A stretch of 56,845 nucleotides of DNA from Streptomyces sp. SA15 (GTDB lineage: Bacteria > Actinomycetota > Actinomycetes > Streptomycetales > Streptomycetaceae): positions 1-56,845 of the forward strand of contig NZ_NTGE01000054.1 in NCBI RefSeq assembly GCF_002291145.1, given 5' to 3'. A model generated the notes under the pieces. The model made no database searches. It was not told where the DNA came from and saw nothing but the letters and a program-made list of their open reading frames with translations. Within the stretch, counting starts at the first letter, position 1. Every line of letters starts with the position of its first letter. The position numbers and the translations under genes are program-made. Below, piece after piece: positions 10,438-19,089 of the stretch.

Positions 10438-10737
10438 TCACACCCCGCCCGGCTGCGTGCGCCGCTTGTGCCAGGCCCGTTTGCGGCAGGCGGGAGAGCA
10501 GTACGTTGCCAAGGCCGGACGTTCGACCCCGACCGTCCAGGCCGTCCCGCACTCCGGGCAACTGGACGCCACTCCGGCCTTCACCGCCTCGGTCCTCGCC
10601 CGCGCCCGCCGCATCCGCCGCCAGTGCCGCGACCGGCAGACGGTCGAGCAGAACACCGCCGTCGCCTTCGCCGACGGCATCAGCGGACCCCCGCATCCCC
10701 GGCACAACCGCGGCCCGGAGTCCTCGTTCGCGATCAC
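10438..10737 (-). CDS. zinc-ribbon hypothetical protein
   Basis: 99 aa with two treble-clef-like zinc sites: CRGCGGPL…FCSTVCRSRHWRRMRR and CPECGTAW…YCSPACRKRAWHKRR. Each site has four cysteines followed by a basic helix, as in short nucleic-acid-binding zinc-ribbon proteins common next to plasmid and phage genes in actinobacteria. No transmembrane segment. It stands alone on its strand, 86 bases upstream of the DUF6192 frame. Function beyond likely DNA or RNA binding is not known. Confidence 0.65.
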   Translation of the reverse strand: MIANEDSGPRLCRGCGGPLMPSAKATAVFCSTVCRSRHWRRMRRARARTEAVKAGVASSCPECGTAWTVGVERPALATYCSPACRKRAWHKRRTQPGGV

Positions 10738-11258
10738 AACCAGCCTCAGCCGGGACCGCCGTCCCTGCCCATGTGGCCACGGTACGACCGACAGTCACCA
10801 CTCCAAACCGGCGCGAAAGCACAGACGGCATGGCCGTATCGGACAACGCACGGGCACTTCCAGCTGGCGCGCCATCACGCTGTGCCGCGACAACGGGACG
10901 ACAGGTGCCACCGAATCGAGTGTTGATGAGGCCCAGAGATCCCGATATGGATATCGATCAGAGGAAAGAGCAACGAAAAACGCAGGACGCAGTCGCAAGG
11001 CTCAAGGGGAACCGCAGGACTCAGGTCCCAGGTACCCGTCAGGGGCCCCGCAGGGCACCAGCGTGTGCCGTCTCCACGCGTGCTTCCTATCGGTCTTCCT
11101 TTCGATATCTGTGTTCACCCAGGTCATGGCGCTGCCTCTAGTTGCCGCTCACGAAGACGGGTGCGCCCCGCGTAATGCCGACTCGAGATTTCTCCTCGCC
11201 CTGTCGGACGCCGCTGCCCGGCGTCGCGAGGACAGCTCAACGGCACCAGGAGGGGTCG
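10738..11258. other. intergenic stretch, no gene supported
   Basis: About 520 bases between the zinc-ribbon gene and a small gene on the plus strand. Overlapping frames exist in several registers, but none shows stable codon bias or a ribosome site. GATATGGATATCGATC near 10944 is a locally AT-rich imperfect palindrome that could belong to a promoter. Confidence 0.4.
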
Positions 11259-11447
11259 ATGGAACGATCAGAGCAGGTACCTAACCGGCGAGAGCCACAC
11301 CAACCGGAGCGACCAGCGGAGGAGGGCACGCCCAGTCACAGGCGGGCCGTTTGCGATGGACCACTCCAGATCAGCCTGGGCGTGCTGCGCGGGATCGGAA
11401 CATGGGTCGGCCAGCGCCTTGCCGAGTGGGTCACCGGACGGTGGTGA
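11259..11447 (+). CDS. small hypothetical protein
   Basis: 62 aa. ATG 11259 is preceded at good spacing by a strong ribosome site (AGGAGGGG), which decides the start. The sequence is hydrophilic and proline-rich at first (MERSEQVPNRREPHQPERPA) and ends with an amphipathic or hydrophobic helix (LGVLRGIGTWVGQRLAEWVTGRW). A perfect hairpin terminator follows 68 bases after the stop, supporting a real transcription unit. Family not recognised. Confidence 0.55.
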   Translation: MERSEQVPNRREPHQPERPAEEGTPSHRRAVCDGPLQISLGVLRGIGTWVGQRLAEWVTGRW

Positions 11448-11515
11448 ACTGCCGCCCGCCCTGGCCCTGCGAGTCGACACCCACATGACGGCTACGCGGT
11501 AGGAACAGAAGGCAA

Positions 11516-11555
11516 GTGCGAGGGCCCGGTGAGTGCCATCACCGGGCCCTCGCAC
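11516..11555 (+). terminator. perfect 17-bp hairpin terminator
   Basis: GTGCGAGGGCCCGGTGA (11516-11532) is followed by a 6-base loop and its exact reverse complement (11539-11555). It is almost all G/C, lacks a T tract and sits downstream of the small gene, as is typical of Streptomyces intrinsic terminators. Confidence 0.8.
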
Positions 11556-11639
11556 GGTGACTCCGTGTGCGCGGAGAACGGTCTTCGGATTGACATGTAA
11601 GGCTCAGACACAGCTTCTCAATCAGCGGCCGTCGGTAGC

Positions 11640-12181
11640 GTGATCGCCGTGATGGTGGGCACTGAAGAAACCCGGCTGGCCGTCCTGCGCGGCAACAGCG
11701 CATCGGGGAAGTCGTCCGTCGCGGCCGGCCTCCGTGAGAGGTTCGGCCGCGGGCTTGCCGTGGTCGGCCAGGACAACCTCCGCCGTATCGTGCTGCGCGA
11801 GCGCGACCGGCCCGGCGCGGCGAACATCGGCCTGATCGACCTGACCGCCCGCTACGCCCTGGACGCCGGGTTCCACGTCGTGGTCGAAGGCATCCTCTAC
11901 GCCGACCGCTACGGCGACATGCTCGCGCAGCTGCGTGCCGACCACCGCGGCCCGACGGCTATTACCTGGACGTGCCGTTCGGCGAAACCCTCGCTCGGCA
12001 CGCCACCAAGCCGATCGCCGACGACGTCAATGAGACGCAGCTGCGCGACTGGTACCGGGCGCGCGATGTGCTGCCCGGCGGCATCGAGACCGTCATCGGC
12101 GCCGACAGCGCCCTGCACGAGACCGTCGACCGCATCATGAACGACACCGGCCTGGTCCACCTGCCCGCCGTGGACCGCTGA
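11640..12181 (+). pseudogene. P-loop kinase (AAA_33/zeta-like), frameshifted
   Basis: The first frame (from 11640; an ATG at 11652 or a later start is also possible) shows a P-loop, LAVLRGNSASGKSSVAAGLRERF, then AVVGQDNLRRIVLRE and the strand HVVVEGILYADRYGDMLAQL. Near 11950 the natural continuation switches frame to YYLDVPFGETLARHATKP… DWYRARDVLPGGIETVI… ending at TGA 12179-12181. Together they make about 180 residues, the size of the small antibiotic- or nucleotide-phosphotransferase-like kinases of Streptomyces. Substrate unknown. A single-base change in GGCCCGACGG would restore it, so this may also be a sequencing indel. Confidence 0.65.
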
Positions 12182-12330
12182 TCCGGGCACTGTTGCGACA
12201 GATGCTGCGCCTACATGCCGTCACAGTCGCGTCGGCCCCGCCTCGACCATGAGGCCGACCACAGGTGCGGCCGCGCCGCGTCCAGTCCCGACCACGGGGT
12301 TGGCCGTGCCGCTCTTCTGGGTTCTAGTGG

Positions 12331-13614
12331 TCGTTGCAACACCTCAGCTCAGAGGTGGCGATGGACGTCGAATTTCGTGGGAACCGGAGGCCCCAGGGCA
12401 ACAGGCCGTTGGTCCAAGAACGGGAGACATACTTCCTACTTGTGGATCAAGGAATGAGCTTTGCCGAGGCTGCCAGGGCCGTCGGCATCAGCACCCGTAC
12501 CGGCGAACGATGGCGCAACGGACGAGGGGCCTCGGGTCGGATCAAGGCATATCCACCGCTCAACGCGGCACCCGTCGATGAATCGAGCGATCCCTCGCGC
12601 TATCTCCGCGAGGCCGACCGCGTCCACATAGCCGACCGGCTACTGGAGAAGGCCACCATCCGAGCGATCGCCGCCGAGCTGGGCCGCAGCCCATCGACGA
12701 TCAGCCGCGAAGTCCGCCGCAACGGCACCCTCCTTGCCGACGGCCGCTGGCACTACCGGCCCTACACCGCCCAGCGCCGCGCTGACGCCCGCCGGCCTCG
12801 CCCCAAGACCGGGAAGATCGGCCAGAACCCGGAACTGCACGACTTCATCCAGACGCACCTGACCCTGCGCTGGAGCCCTGAGCAGATCTGCCACGCTCTG
12901 CGCAGACACTTCACTCATCGCCCGGACATGCACGTGAGCCACGAGACCATCTACCAGGCCCTTTACACCCAAGGCCGCACAGAACTCCGCCGCGAACCGA
13001 CCCGAACTCTGCGCACCGGACGTGCCAGGCGACGCCCTCGCCGCCTGGCCGACCGCAGGCGCTTCCGTGCAGTTAAGAACAAGGTCATGATCAGTCAACG
13101 GCCGCCCGAGGCAGCCGACCGGGCCGTCCCCGGGCACTGGGAAGGCGACCTGATCCTCGGCCGCAACAAGCACTCCGCCATCGCCACCCTGGTCGAGCGC
13201 AGCACCCGGTACCTGATGCTTGTCCACCTGCCCGACGGCTACAACTCCGCAGCCGTGCGCGACGCCCTCATCACCACCGTCAACCCCCTGCCACCCCACC
13301 TGAAACGGTCTCTGACCTGGGATCAGGGCACCGAGATGGCCGCTCACCGCGGCTTCACCATGGCCACCAACGTCCCGGTCTACTTCTGCGACCCCGGCAG
13401 CCCGTGGCAGCGCGGCTCGAACGAAAACACCAACGGCCTGCTGCGGCAGTACTTTCCCAAGGGCACCGACCTGTCCACTCACACTCCTGAGGACCTGCAG
13501 GCCGTCGCAACCGAACTCAACAGCCGTCCACGCAAAACGCTCGACTGGGAAACCCCAACCGAGCGACTGCATAAACTGCTCACGGCTTGATCAACTCACC
13601 CCGTGTTGCAACGA
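12331..13614 (+). mobile_element. IS30-family insertion sequence
   Basis: The element is bounded by TCGTTGCAACAC at 12331-12342 and its exact reverse complement at 13603-13614, and contains one transposase gene. The 12-bp terminal inverted repeats are perfect; similarity beyond them is weak. I see no clear target duplication in the flanks. It sits between the frameshifted kinase and the truncated replication-relaxation gene, and could have accompanied rearrangement of both. Confidence 0.85.
12361..13590 (+). CDS. IS30-family transposase
   Basis: 409 aa from ATG 12361 (GAGGTGG just upstream; an in-frame ATG at 12334 overlaps the terminal repeat). The N-terminal HTH (YFLLVDQGMSFAEAARAVGI, then ATIRAIAAELGRSPSTISREV) is the IS30 DNA-binding region. 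The catalytic core has the family signature GHWEGDLILGRNKHSAIATLVER (first Asp), LTWDQGTEMAAH (second Asp) and PWQRGSNENTNGLLRQYFPKGTDLS (Glu). It ends in the canonical LNSRPRKTLDWETPTERL. Complete and probably functional. Confidence 0.92.
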   Translation: MDVEFRGNRRPQGNRPLVQERETYFLLVDQGMSFAEAARAVGISTRTGERWRNGRGASGRIKAYPPLNAAPVDESSDPSRYLREADRVHIADRLLEKATIRAIAAELGRSPSTISREVRRNGTLLADGRWHYRPYTAQRRADARRPRPKTGKIGQNPELHDFIQTHLTLRWSPEQICHALRRHFTHRPDMHVSHETIYQALYTQGRTELRREPTRTLRTGRARRRPRRLADRRRFRAVKNKVMISQRPPEAADRAVPGHWEGDLILGRNKHSAIATLVERSTRYLMLVHLPDGYNSAAVRDALITTVNPLPPHLKRSLTWDQGTEMAAHRGFTMATNVPVYFCDPGSPWQRGSNENTNGLLRQYFPKGTDLSTHTPEDLQAVATELNSRPRKTLDWETPTERLHKLLTA

Positions 13615-13659
13615 TCCTTCGAATCCACCTCTTACCCCCGACCATGGCTGGTCAGCGCG

Positions 13660-14406
13660 CTACATCTGCCGAAACGCATGCCCGGTCCAGGGGACTCGCT
13701 GGTCGGGCTCGTGGACGGGACGCCACACGGGCGCGGAGGGGCCGTGCTGGAGCAGATCGGCCAGCGGCGCCACGAGGACGGGGACGTCGTATGGGAAGCT
13801 GGCCAGCAGCCCGGCCCCCGCGCGCAGGGTGCTGATCCGGTTCTCGACACCGGCCGGGCCGGTGCCGTCCAGGACGAACAAGACGCGGGGGAAGAGCGGG
13901 TAGCGCCGCCGCCACTCCTCCAGCGCCGGTTCCTGGAGGGTCGGCCGGCGCCCCGGGGCCACGGACACATAGCGGTAGAGGCGTTCGTACGAGGTCAGCT
14001 TGGCGGCGAGGCGTTCGGGGCCCATGGTGGCCCGGTCGACTTCCACGAACGCCCGCAGCATCGATCCGTTGTCGCCGTCGACGGGGCCGCGCCGGTAGTA
14101 CAGGAGCGCGTCGGGGATGACGGCCTCGCCGCTCCCGATCGGGTGGTGGACCTCGGGGATCCAGTCCAGCGGCTGGCACAGCTCGCCGCGGCGGCGGGCG
14201 TCCTGGAGGAAGATGAGCGCGGTCTCGGTCACGGTCAGCGTGTGGCCGGCCTTCAGCCGTACGGCGGTCGGATCGGACACGGTCCTGGAAGGCCGGCGCC
14301 CGCGCATCTCGGGCCACTCGGAGGCGAGCTGCACGCCGTACAGAGTGGGGAACGCGCACTCGCACGGGCATTGGCCACGACCGGCATACGCGCGTGAGGT
14401 TGCCAC
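13660..14406 (-). CDS. replication-relaxation family protein, N-terminally truncated
   Basis: About 248 aa in the available frame. From …VQLASEWPEMRGRRPSRTVSDPTAVRLKAGHTLTVTETALIFLQDARRRGELCQ the sequence matches the Streptomyces replication-relaxation proteins, with the conserved LDWIPEVHHPIGSGEAVIPDALLYYR, AFVEVDRATMGPERLAAKL and PLADLLQHGPSAPVWRPV blocks. The N-terminal winged-helix region is missing; the GTG at 14406 precedes unrelated residues. Family members are found on plasmids and integrative elements and are linked to DNA relaxation and conjugation. It lies next to the IS30 element, which may mark the rearrangement. Probably non-functional. Confidence 0.7.
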   Translation of the reverse strand: MATSRAYAGRGQCPCECAFPTLYGVQLASEWPEMRGRRPSRTVSDPTAVRLKAGHTLTVTETALIFLQDARRRGELCQPLDWIPEVHHPIGSGEAVIPDALLYYRRGPVDGDNGSMLRAFVEVDRATMGPERLAAKLTSYERLYRYVSVAPGRRPTLQEPALEEWRRRYPLFPRVLFVLDGTGPAGVENRISTLRAGAGLLASFPYDVPVLVAPLADLLQHGPSAPVWRPVHEPDQRVPWTGHAFRQM

Positions 14407-14496
14407 GCTGGGCGAGGCCCAGGGGCGCGCTATAGCGTCCCTGGTACCACCGGCCTGAACCCCCCTTGTGCCTGTTTTCGTCAGGCGTTGGGGTTG

Positions 14497-14928
14497 TCAG
14501 TCGCCCTTGGTGATGCTCACCTTTTCCGTGCAGTTGTCGGGAAGGTTGTTGATCCGCTCGCAGACTCGGAACCACTTGATGAAGTTGACTGCGAAGTAGG
14601 AATCGTCGGTCACGCATTTACCGTCAGAGCCGCCCGTGTCGGTCCAGGTGCGGGATTCTCCGATCTCATTCGTCAATTTGACGTAAACGCCATGGCCGTC
14701 CGCCTCGTTGTCGCAGACGGTGACGACGCCATACCAGGTGGCATCGCCGCTGTACTCAAGCTCACCGCTGTCTTTCCCGTGCGCCTGCCATACGATCAAC
14801 TGAGCGGCTGCGGCGGGCTGCGCTGCCAGTCCCACAGCGATTGCCCCCGCCGCCGCGCAGGTGGTGAGTGCTTGAAGCCAGCGCCGACGAACCGGTTGCC
14901 CGGTGGCACGTGCGCAGTTGATGAGCAT
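14497..14928 (-). CDS. small secreted hypothetical protein
   Basis: 143 aa from ATG 14928, chosen because GGAAGGA precedes it. A twin-arginine-like basic N-region (RRRWLQ) leads into a hydrophobic core (ALTTCAAAGAIAVGLAA) and a signal-peptidase site after QPAAAAQ. The mature domain has CDNEADGHGVYVKL, WTDTGGSDGKC, FRVCERINNLPDNC and several aromatics. Four mature cysteines suggest two disulfides. The DN-x-ADGHG motif is shared with the secreted protein at 3079-3468. Extracellular; function unknown. Confidence 0.75.
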   Translation of the reverse strand: MLINCARATGQPVRRRWLQALTTCAAAGAIAVGLAAQPAAAAQLIVWQAHGKDSGELEYSGDATWYGVVTVCDNEADGHGVYVKLTNEIGESRTWTDTGGSDGKCVTDDSYFAVNFIKWFRVCERINNLPDNCTEKVSITKGD

Positions 14929-15081
14929 GCTCGATTCCTTCCCGTCCACGACCTGTGAGCAAGTCTGGGAACAGTACGGGCGCCGTGAGTCAAGCGGTAC
15001 CTGTAACCTTCCAGGACCCGGCGGGTGCGGTGGTGTGGTACCGCGAGGCGAAGCTGTCGCGTCGGCCCCTCGATATTGGCC

Positions 15082-15210
15082 GCCTGGCCCCACCTGCACC
15101 CCGGCCGCCCCGAGCTGCGCCTGATCACCTGCGGCGGCACCTTCGACCGGGCGCTGGGCGCCTACACCGCGAACGTGGTGGTCTCCGCCTACCTGACGGG
15201 CACCGGCTGA
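15082..15210 (+). pseudogene. class F sortase, C-terminal remnant
   Basis: The last 42 residues before TGA 15208-15210 read …PELRLITCGGTFDRALGAYTANVVVSAYLTGTG. This matches the C-terminal strand of actinobacterial class F sortases, including the catalytic Cys in LRLITCGG and the closing NVVV strand. The catalytic His, most of the barrel and any start codon are missing upstream. A fragment left by deletion. Confidence 0.6.
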
Positions 15211-15254
15211 CGGCGTACCCCGTCGGCGGGACGTCCCGCCGACGGGGTACGCCG
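15211..15254. terminator. 44-nt perfect palindrome, probable bidirectional terminator
   Basis: CGGCGTACCCCGTCGGCGGG begins a sequence that is its own exact reverse complement over all 44 bases. It starts immediately after the sortase-remnant stop and ends 20 bases before the ketosynthase stop. Placed between convergent units, it would terminate both. Confidence 0.85.
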
Positions 15255-15274
15255 GGGTGGCCGGGGCGCGGATC

Positions 15275-16549
15275 TCAGGCCGCCGCCCCCATCGCCAGCA
15301 CCGACGTCTGGCTCCCGAAGGCGAAGGACATGGACACCGCGAGATCGAACGAGGTGTCGCGGGCGCCCTCCGCCACGTGGTCGTGGTCGCACTCCGGGTC
15401 GGGCGTCGTCAGATTGATGGTCGGCGCCAGCCGCTGGTGGTGCAGCATCAAAGCGGTGGAGGCCGCGTTGATGATCCCGGCCAGGCCGAAGGTGTGCCCG
15501 TAGATCGGCTTGTTGGAGCTGATCGGGGGCAGCGCCCCGAGGCCGCGGCCGGGATACAGCGCGCGCAGGGCCCGGCTCTCGGCGAGGTCGTTGTAGCGGG
15601 TCGCGGTCCCGTGGGCGCAGAAGTAGCCCACCTCGTCCGGGCGGCGCCCGGCCTCCTCCAGGGCCTCCACCACCAGACCGGCGGTGACCTTGCCGGTCAG
15701 GTCCATGGTGGTGGGGTGGTCGGCCTCGTTCATCGAGGCGTGGGCGAGGACACGGGCGTACACCCGGGCCCCGCGCCGCAGGGCGGTCGACTCCCGCTCC
15801 AGGCACAGCACCACGGAGCCCTCGCCGAGGGCGAACCCCTCGCGGTCGGCGCTGTAGGGGCGCACCGCGCGGGACGGGTCCTCGGACTCCGTGGAGAGCA
15901 CACCGTTGCCCAGCGCCCGGTAGCAGTGCGCCACCTCGGGCAGGATGGGGAACTCGTGGCCGCCGACCAGGACGGCGTCGCTGCTGCCCGCCCGCAGCTC
16001 CCGCAGGGCCAGGCCGATCGCCTGGTGGCCGCCGACGCAGGCGTTGCTGACGGTCGTGACGAGGCCCTGCGCCCCGGTGTGGATGGCGGCCAGGCTGGCC
16101 GGGGTGCCGGGCAGCCCGCGGAACATGGCGCCCTTGTCGTCGTACGCCGTCGGGTCCTCGCCGCGCAGCACCGGCTGCCACCAGGAGAGCGGGCCGCGCG
16201 ACGAGGAGAAGATCACGCTGAGCCGCCGGGGATCGACGTCCCCCTGGTCCAGGCCCGCGTCGTCGCGGGCCTGGACGAGCGCGGACATTGCGATCAGGAT
16301 CTCCCGGCTGTACTTGCGGGCGTGGGAGGGGCCGAGGCCGGGCAGGCGGGCGGTGTGGTCGAAGTCGCGTATCTCGGCCGCCGCGTGCACGGGCAGCCCC
16401 TCGGCGGGGCCGTCGAACCGGGTGAGGGCCCCGATCTGGGACCGCCCGCCCGAGACGTGCTGCCAGAATTCCGCGGCCGATCCGGTACCGGGCAGCAGGG
16501 TGCCTATCCCGGTGATGACGACGGGGTCGTCGGCAGGTCGGTCAGTCAT
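15275..16549 (-). CDS. beta-ketoacyl-ACP synthase (KAS II/FabF-like)
   Basis: 424 aa from ATG 16549; AAGGAG lies nine bases upstream, and the ATG overlaps the MFS stop (ATGACTGA), implying translational coupling. Thiolase fold with the decarboxylative-condensing triad: Cys171 in TTVSNACVGGHQ, His313 in YFCAHGTATRYND and His352 in NKPIYGHTFGLAG. It therefore extends an acyl chain from malonyl-ACP or a similar unit. The active-site Cys context (SNACVGG rather than TACATG) is unlike housekeeping FabF, which suggests a specialised pathway. No acyl carrier protein gene is visible nearby. Last gene of the leftward operon. Confidence 0.9.
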   Translation of the reverse strand: MTDRPADDPVVITGIGTLLPGTGSAAEFWQHVSGGRSQIGALTRFDGPAEGLPVHAAAEIRDFDHTARLPGLGPSHARKYSREILIAMSALVQARDDAGLDQGDVDPRRLSVIFSSSRGPLSWWQPVLRGEDPTAYDDKGAMFRGLPGTPASLAAIHTGAQGLVTTVSNACVGGHQAIGLALRELRAGSSDAVLVGGHEFPILPEVAHCYRALGNGVLSTESEDPSRAVRPYSADREGFALGEGSVVLCLERESTALRRGARVYARVLAHASMNEADHPTTMDLTGKVTAGLVVEALEEAGRRPDEVGYFCAHGTATRYNDLAESRALRALYPGRGLGALPPISSNKPIYGHTFGLAGIINAASTALMLHHQRLAPTINLTTPDPECDHDHVAEGARDTSFDLAVSMSFAFGSQTSVLAMGAAA

Positions 16550-17750
16550 CGTCGGAAACTCCTTGCCGCGCGGGATCACTGCGTGTCTCCCGCGCCGGAC
16601 CGGTGGGGGTGGGACGTCCGTAGGTGAGGGCCGCGACGGCGACGGCGACGGCCGCGAGGACGAAGGCGGGCACGGCGGTCGACTCGGGGCCCCAGGTGTT
16701 GACGAGGAGGCCGCCGACCGCGCCGCCGATGGCGATGCCCAGGTACAGGGCGGAGCTGTTGAGCGCCACGGTGAAGGGGCCGCTCGCCTCGCTGAGCGAA
16801 AGCAGCCGGTGCTGCTGGGGCACGAGGTACATCCACCCCGTGGCGCCCCAGACGAACAGCGCGACGCCCGCCCCGATCAGGGACCCGGACCACAGCGGCA
16901 GCAGGGCCAGGTCCACCGCCATGCCGCCGACGGCGAGCAGGAGCACCGCCCGGTTGCCCAGCCGGTCGGTGGCGATCCCGGCGATGGCGTTGCCCGCGAC
17001 GGCGCCGACGCCGAAGACGAACAGCAGCACCGACAGCGCCCGCCCGCCGTGGGTGGCGTCCTGGAGCACCGGGCCGATGTACGCGTAGACCACGTGCTCG
17101 GAGGTGACGGCGAGCAGGGTGACCGACAGGGTGATCAGGACGGCCGGGTTGTGCAGGCCCGAGAGCCGTTCGGCCAGCGGGTGCCTGCCCGCGGGCGCCA
17201 GCCTCGGCAGCATCAGGACCCCCAGCAGCGCGACCGCGCCCAGCGCGGCGACCGCCCACAGCGTGGCCCGCCAGCCCGCCAGGCCGCCGATCCAGGTGCC
17301 GATCGGCACCCCCAGCGCGGTGGCCATGGTCAGGCCGCCGATGACGATGCCCAGTGCCCGGCCCCTGCGCTCCTCGGGGACCAGGGACGCGGCGGCGGCG
17401 GAAGCCTGGGGCGTGTACGAGGCGGCACCGAGCGCGGCGACGAACCGGCCCGCCGCGACCCATCCGTAGGAGTCGCCCAGTGCGGAGATCACGTTGCCGG
17501 CGATGAACACCCCCAGCCCGCAGGCCAGTACGGTCCGGCGGGACAGCGAGCCGGTGATCGTGGCGCTGACCGGGGCGAACAGCGCGTACGTCAGGGAGAA
17601 CACGGTGATCAGCTGACCGGCGGCACCGGGGGAGACACGGAGGTCGTCCGCGATCTCCGGCAGCACACCGGCGATCACGAACGCGTCCGTGCCGATGGCG
17701 AAGGCGCCCACCGCGAGCAGCCAGAGCACGGGTGGGGTGGCGTTTTTCAC
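16542..17750 (-). CDS. MFS transporter (DHA1, AraJ/CmlR-like efflux)
   Basis: 402 aa from GTG 17750 (AAGGA upstream). Twelve predicted membrane helices. Motif A region GSLSRRTVLACGLGVFIAGN follows TM2, and motif C-like VIGGLTMATALGVPIGTWIGG lies in TM5, as in chloramphenicol-resistance-type proton antiporters. In this operon, between the aminolevulinate synthase and the ketosynthase, it most likely exports the product or gives self-resistance. Its stop overlaps the ketosynthase start by eight bases. No frameshift. Confidence 0.9.
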   Translation of the reverse strand: MKNATPPVLWLLAVGAFAIGTDAFVIAGVLPEIADDLRVSPGAAGQLITVFSLTYALFAPVSATITGSLSRRTVLACGLGVFIAGNVISALGDSYGWVAAGRFVAALGAASYTPQASAAAASLVPEERRGRALGIVIGGLTMATALGVPIGTWIGGLAGWRATLWAVAALGAVALLGVLMLPRLAPAGRHPLAERLSGLHNPAVLITLSVTLLAVTSEHVVYAYIGPVLQDATHGGRALSVLLFVFGVGAVAGNAIAGIATDRLGNRAVLLLAVGGMAVDLALLPLWSGSLIGAGVALFVWGATGWMYLVPQQHRLLSLSEASGPFTVALNSSALYLGIAIGGAVGGLLVNTWGPESTAVPAFVLAAVAVAVAALTYGRPTPTGPARETRSDPARQGVSDDD

Positions 17751-17847
17751 GGGAATCCTTGAAATCTTGTGTTCAGGTTCGGCCGCGGCCCCGGCACGAG
17801 CACCGTTCCGGAACTCGGGCCGGGGCGACGGCCGTCGGCCGGTGCGA

Positions 17848-19059
17848 TCAGCGGCTGCGGGGAAGACCGGCCGCCGACCACACGGCGTCGAGCGCCTCGA
17901 CGAACGCCTGGACGTCCTCGGCCGTGTGACGGGAGGTGGGCGTGACGCGCAGCCGCTCGGTGCCCTCGGGCACGGTCGGCGCGTTCACCGGCTGGACGTA
18001 GATGCCGTGGTCGCCCAGGATCAGCGCGCTGACCTCCTTGTTGCGGTGCGGGTCGCCGACGAGCACCGGGACCACGTGGCTGTCCCGCGAGATGACCGGG
18101 ATGCCCCGCGCGGCCAGTCCCTCCTTCAGCTCCGACGCGCGCGCCCGCAGCAGGTCCCGCTGGGTGGAGTCGTGTCGGACCAGACGCAGCGCGGACAGCG
18201 CGCCGGCCACCAGCGGCGCCGGGGCGGACGTGCTGAAGACGAACGGGGCCGCGAAGGTCCGCACGCTGTCGATGACCGAGGCCGGCCCGGCGATGTAACC
18301 GCCGGCCCCGCCGAGCCCCTTGCCGAAACCGCCCTGGAAGACCGTGATCCGGTCGCGGACACCCTGCTCCTCCGCGTAGCCGGAGCCCTCCTCGCCGTAG
18401 ATGCCGACCGAGTGGATCTCGTCCAGGTAGGTCAGGGCGCCGAACTCCTCGGCGATGTCCACGATCTCCCGGATCGGGGAGAAGTCGCCCTCCATGGAGT
18501 GCAGGGACTCGAAGGCGACCAGCTTGGGCGCGTCCGGGTCCGTCTCCTCCAGCAGCTTGCGCAGGTGGCCCGTGTCGTTGTGGCGGAAGATCCTCTTCTG
18601 CGCGCCGCTGTTGCGGACGCCCTGGATGATCGACGCGTGGTTCAGCTCGTCGGAGAAGATCACCAGCCCGGGTATACGCCGGCCCAGCACCGACAGGGTG
18701 GCGTCGTTGGCCGCGAAGCCGGTGCTGAACAGCAGCGCCCGCTCCTTGCGGTAGAGCGAGGCTAGCTCGGCCTCCAGGTCCTCGTGGAAGGTGCTGGTGC
18801 CCGAGATGCTGCGCGCGCCACCGGTGCCCAGGCCCACGCCGCGCACCGCGTCGGCGACCGCGTCGATGACCGTCGGGTGGTGGCTCAGCGAGAGGTAGTC
18901 GTTGGAGCACCAGACGGTGATCTCGCGCGGACCGTCGGCGGCGTGGAGCAGGGCCCGCGGGGCCGTCTCGGCGCGGCGCTCCAGATTCAGGTACGTCCGG
19001 TAGCGCCCCTGCTCCTTGGCCGACGCGACGTCCTGGGCGAGGTGTAACAGAGCCTGCAT
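17848..19059 (-). CDS. 5-aminolevulinate synthase-like alpha-oxoamine synthase
   Basis: 403 aa from ATG 19059, chosen because an AAGGGA site precedes it; the frame opens at 19083 without a site. PLP enzyme with YLDEIHSVGIYG (Asp213 and His216), the lysine in FQGGFGKGLGGAGGYIAG (Lys247), SGTSTFHEDLEAELA and the 'WCSNDYLSLS' N-terminal signature. It condenses glycine (or another amino acid) with an acyl-CoA, classically succinyl-CoA, to give 5-aminolevulinate. Streptomyces make heme from glutamate, so such an enzyme normally feeds the C5N (2-amino-3-hydroxycyclopentenone) unit of secondary metabolites. The C5N ligase and amide synthetase are absent here, so the product is uncertain. Confidence 0.88.
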   Translation of the reverse strand: MQALLHLAQDVASAKEQGRYRTYLNLERRAETAPRALLHAADGPREITVWCSNDYLSLSHHPTVIDAVADAVRGVGLGTGGARSISGTSTFHEDLEAELASLYRKERALLFSTGFAANDATLSVLGRRIPGLVIFSDELNHASIIQGVRNSGAQKRIFRHNDTGHLRKLLEETDPDAPKLVAFESLHSMEGDFSPIREIVDIAEEFGALTYLDEIHSVGIYGEEGSGYAEEQGVRDRITVFQGGFGKGLGGAGGYIAGPASVIDSVRTFAAPFVFSTSAPAPLVAGALSALRLVRHDSTQRDLLRARASELKEGLAARGIPVISRDSHVVPVLVGDPHRNKEVSALILGDHGIYVQPVNAPTVPEGTERLRVTPTSRHTAEDVQAFVEALDAVWSAAGLPRSR

Positions 19060-19089
19060 GGGTGGTGTTTCCCTTTCTGGCATGGGGGG

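Noticed and set aside
12320..13625. Target-site duplication of the IS30 element
   Set aside because: Flanking bases (…TTCTAGTGG and TCCTTCGAAT…) show no convincing direct repeat.
13610..13640. tRNA-like TTCGAATCC at 13618
   Set aside because: No matching acceptor, D-arm or anticodon arm could be found around it, and it abuts the IS30 terminal repeat.
17848..19059. Heme-biosynthesis role of the ALA synthase
   Set aside because: Streptomyces use the glutamate (C5) route for heme; the gene sits in a secondary-metabolite-like operon.
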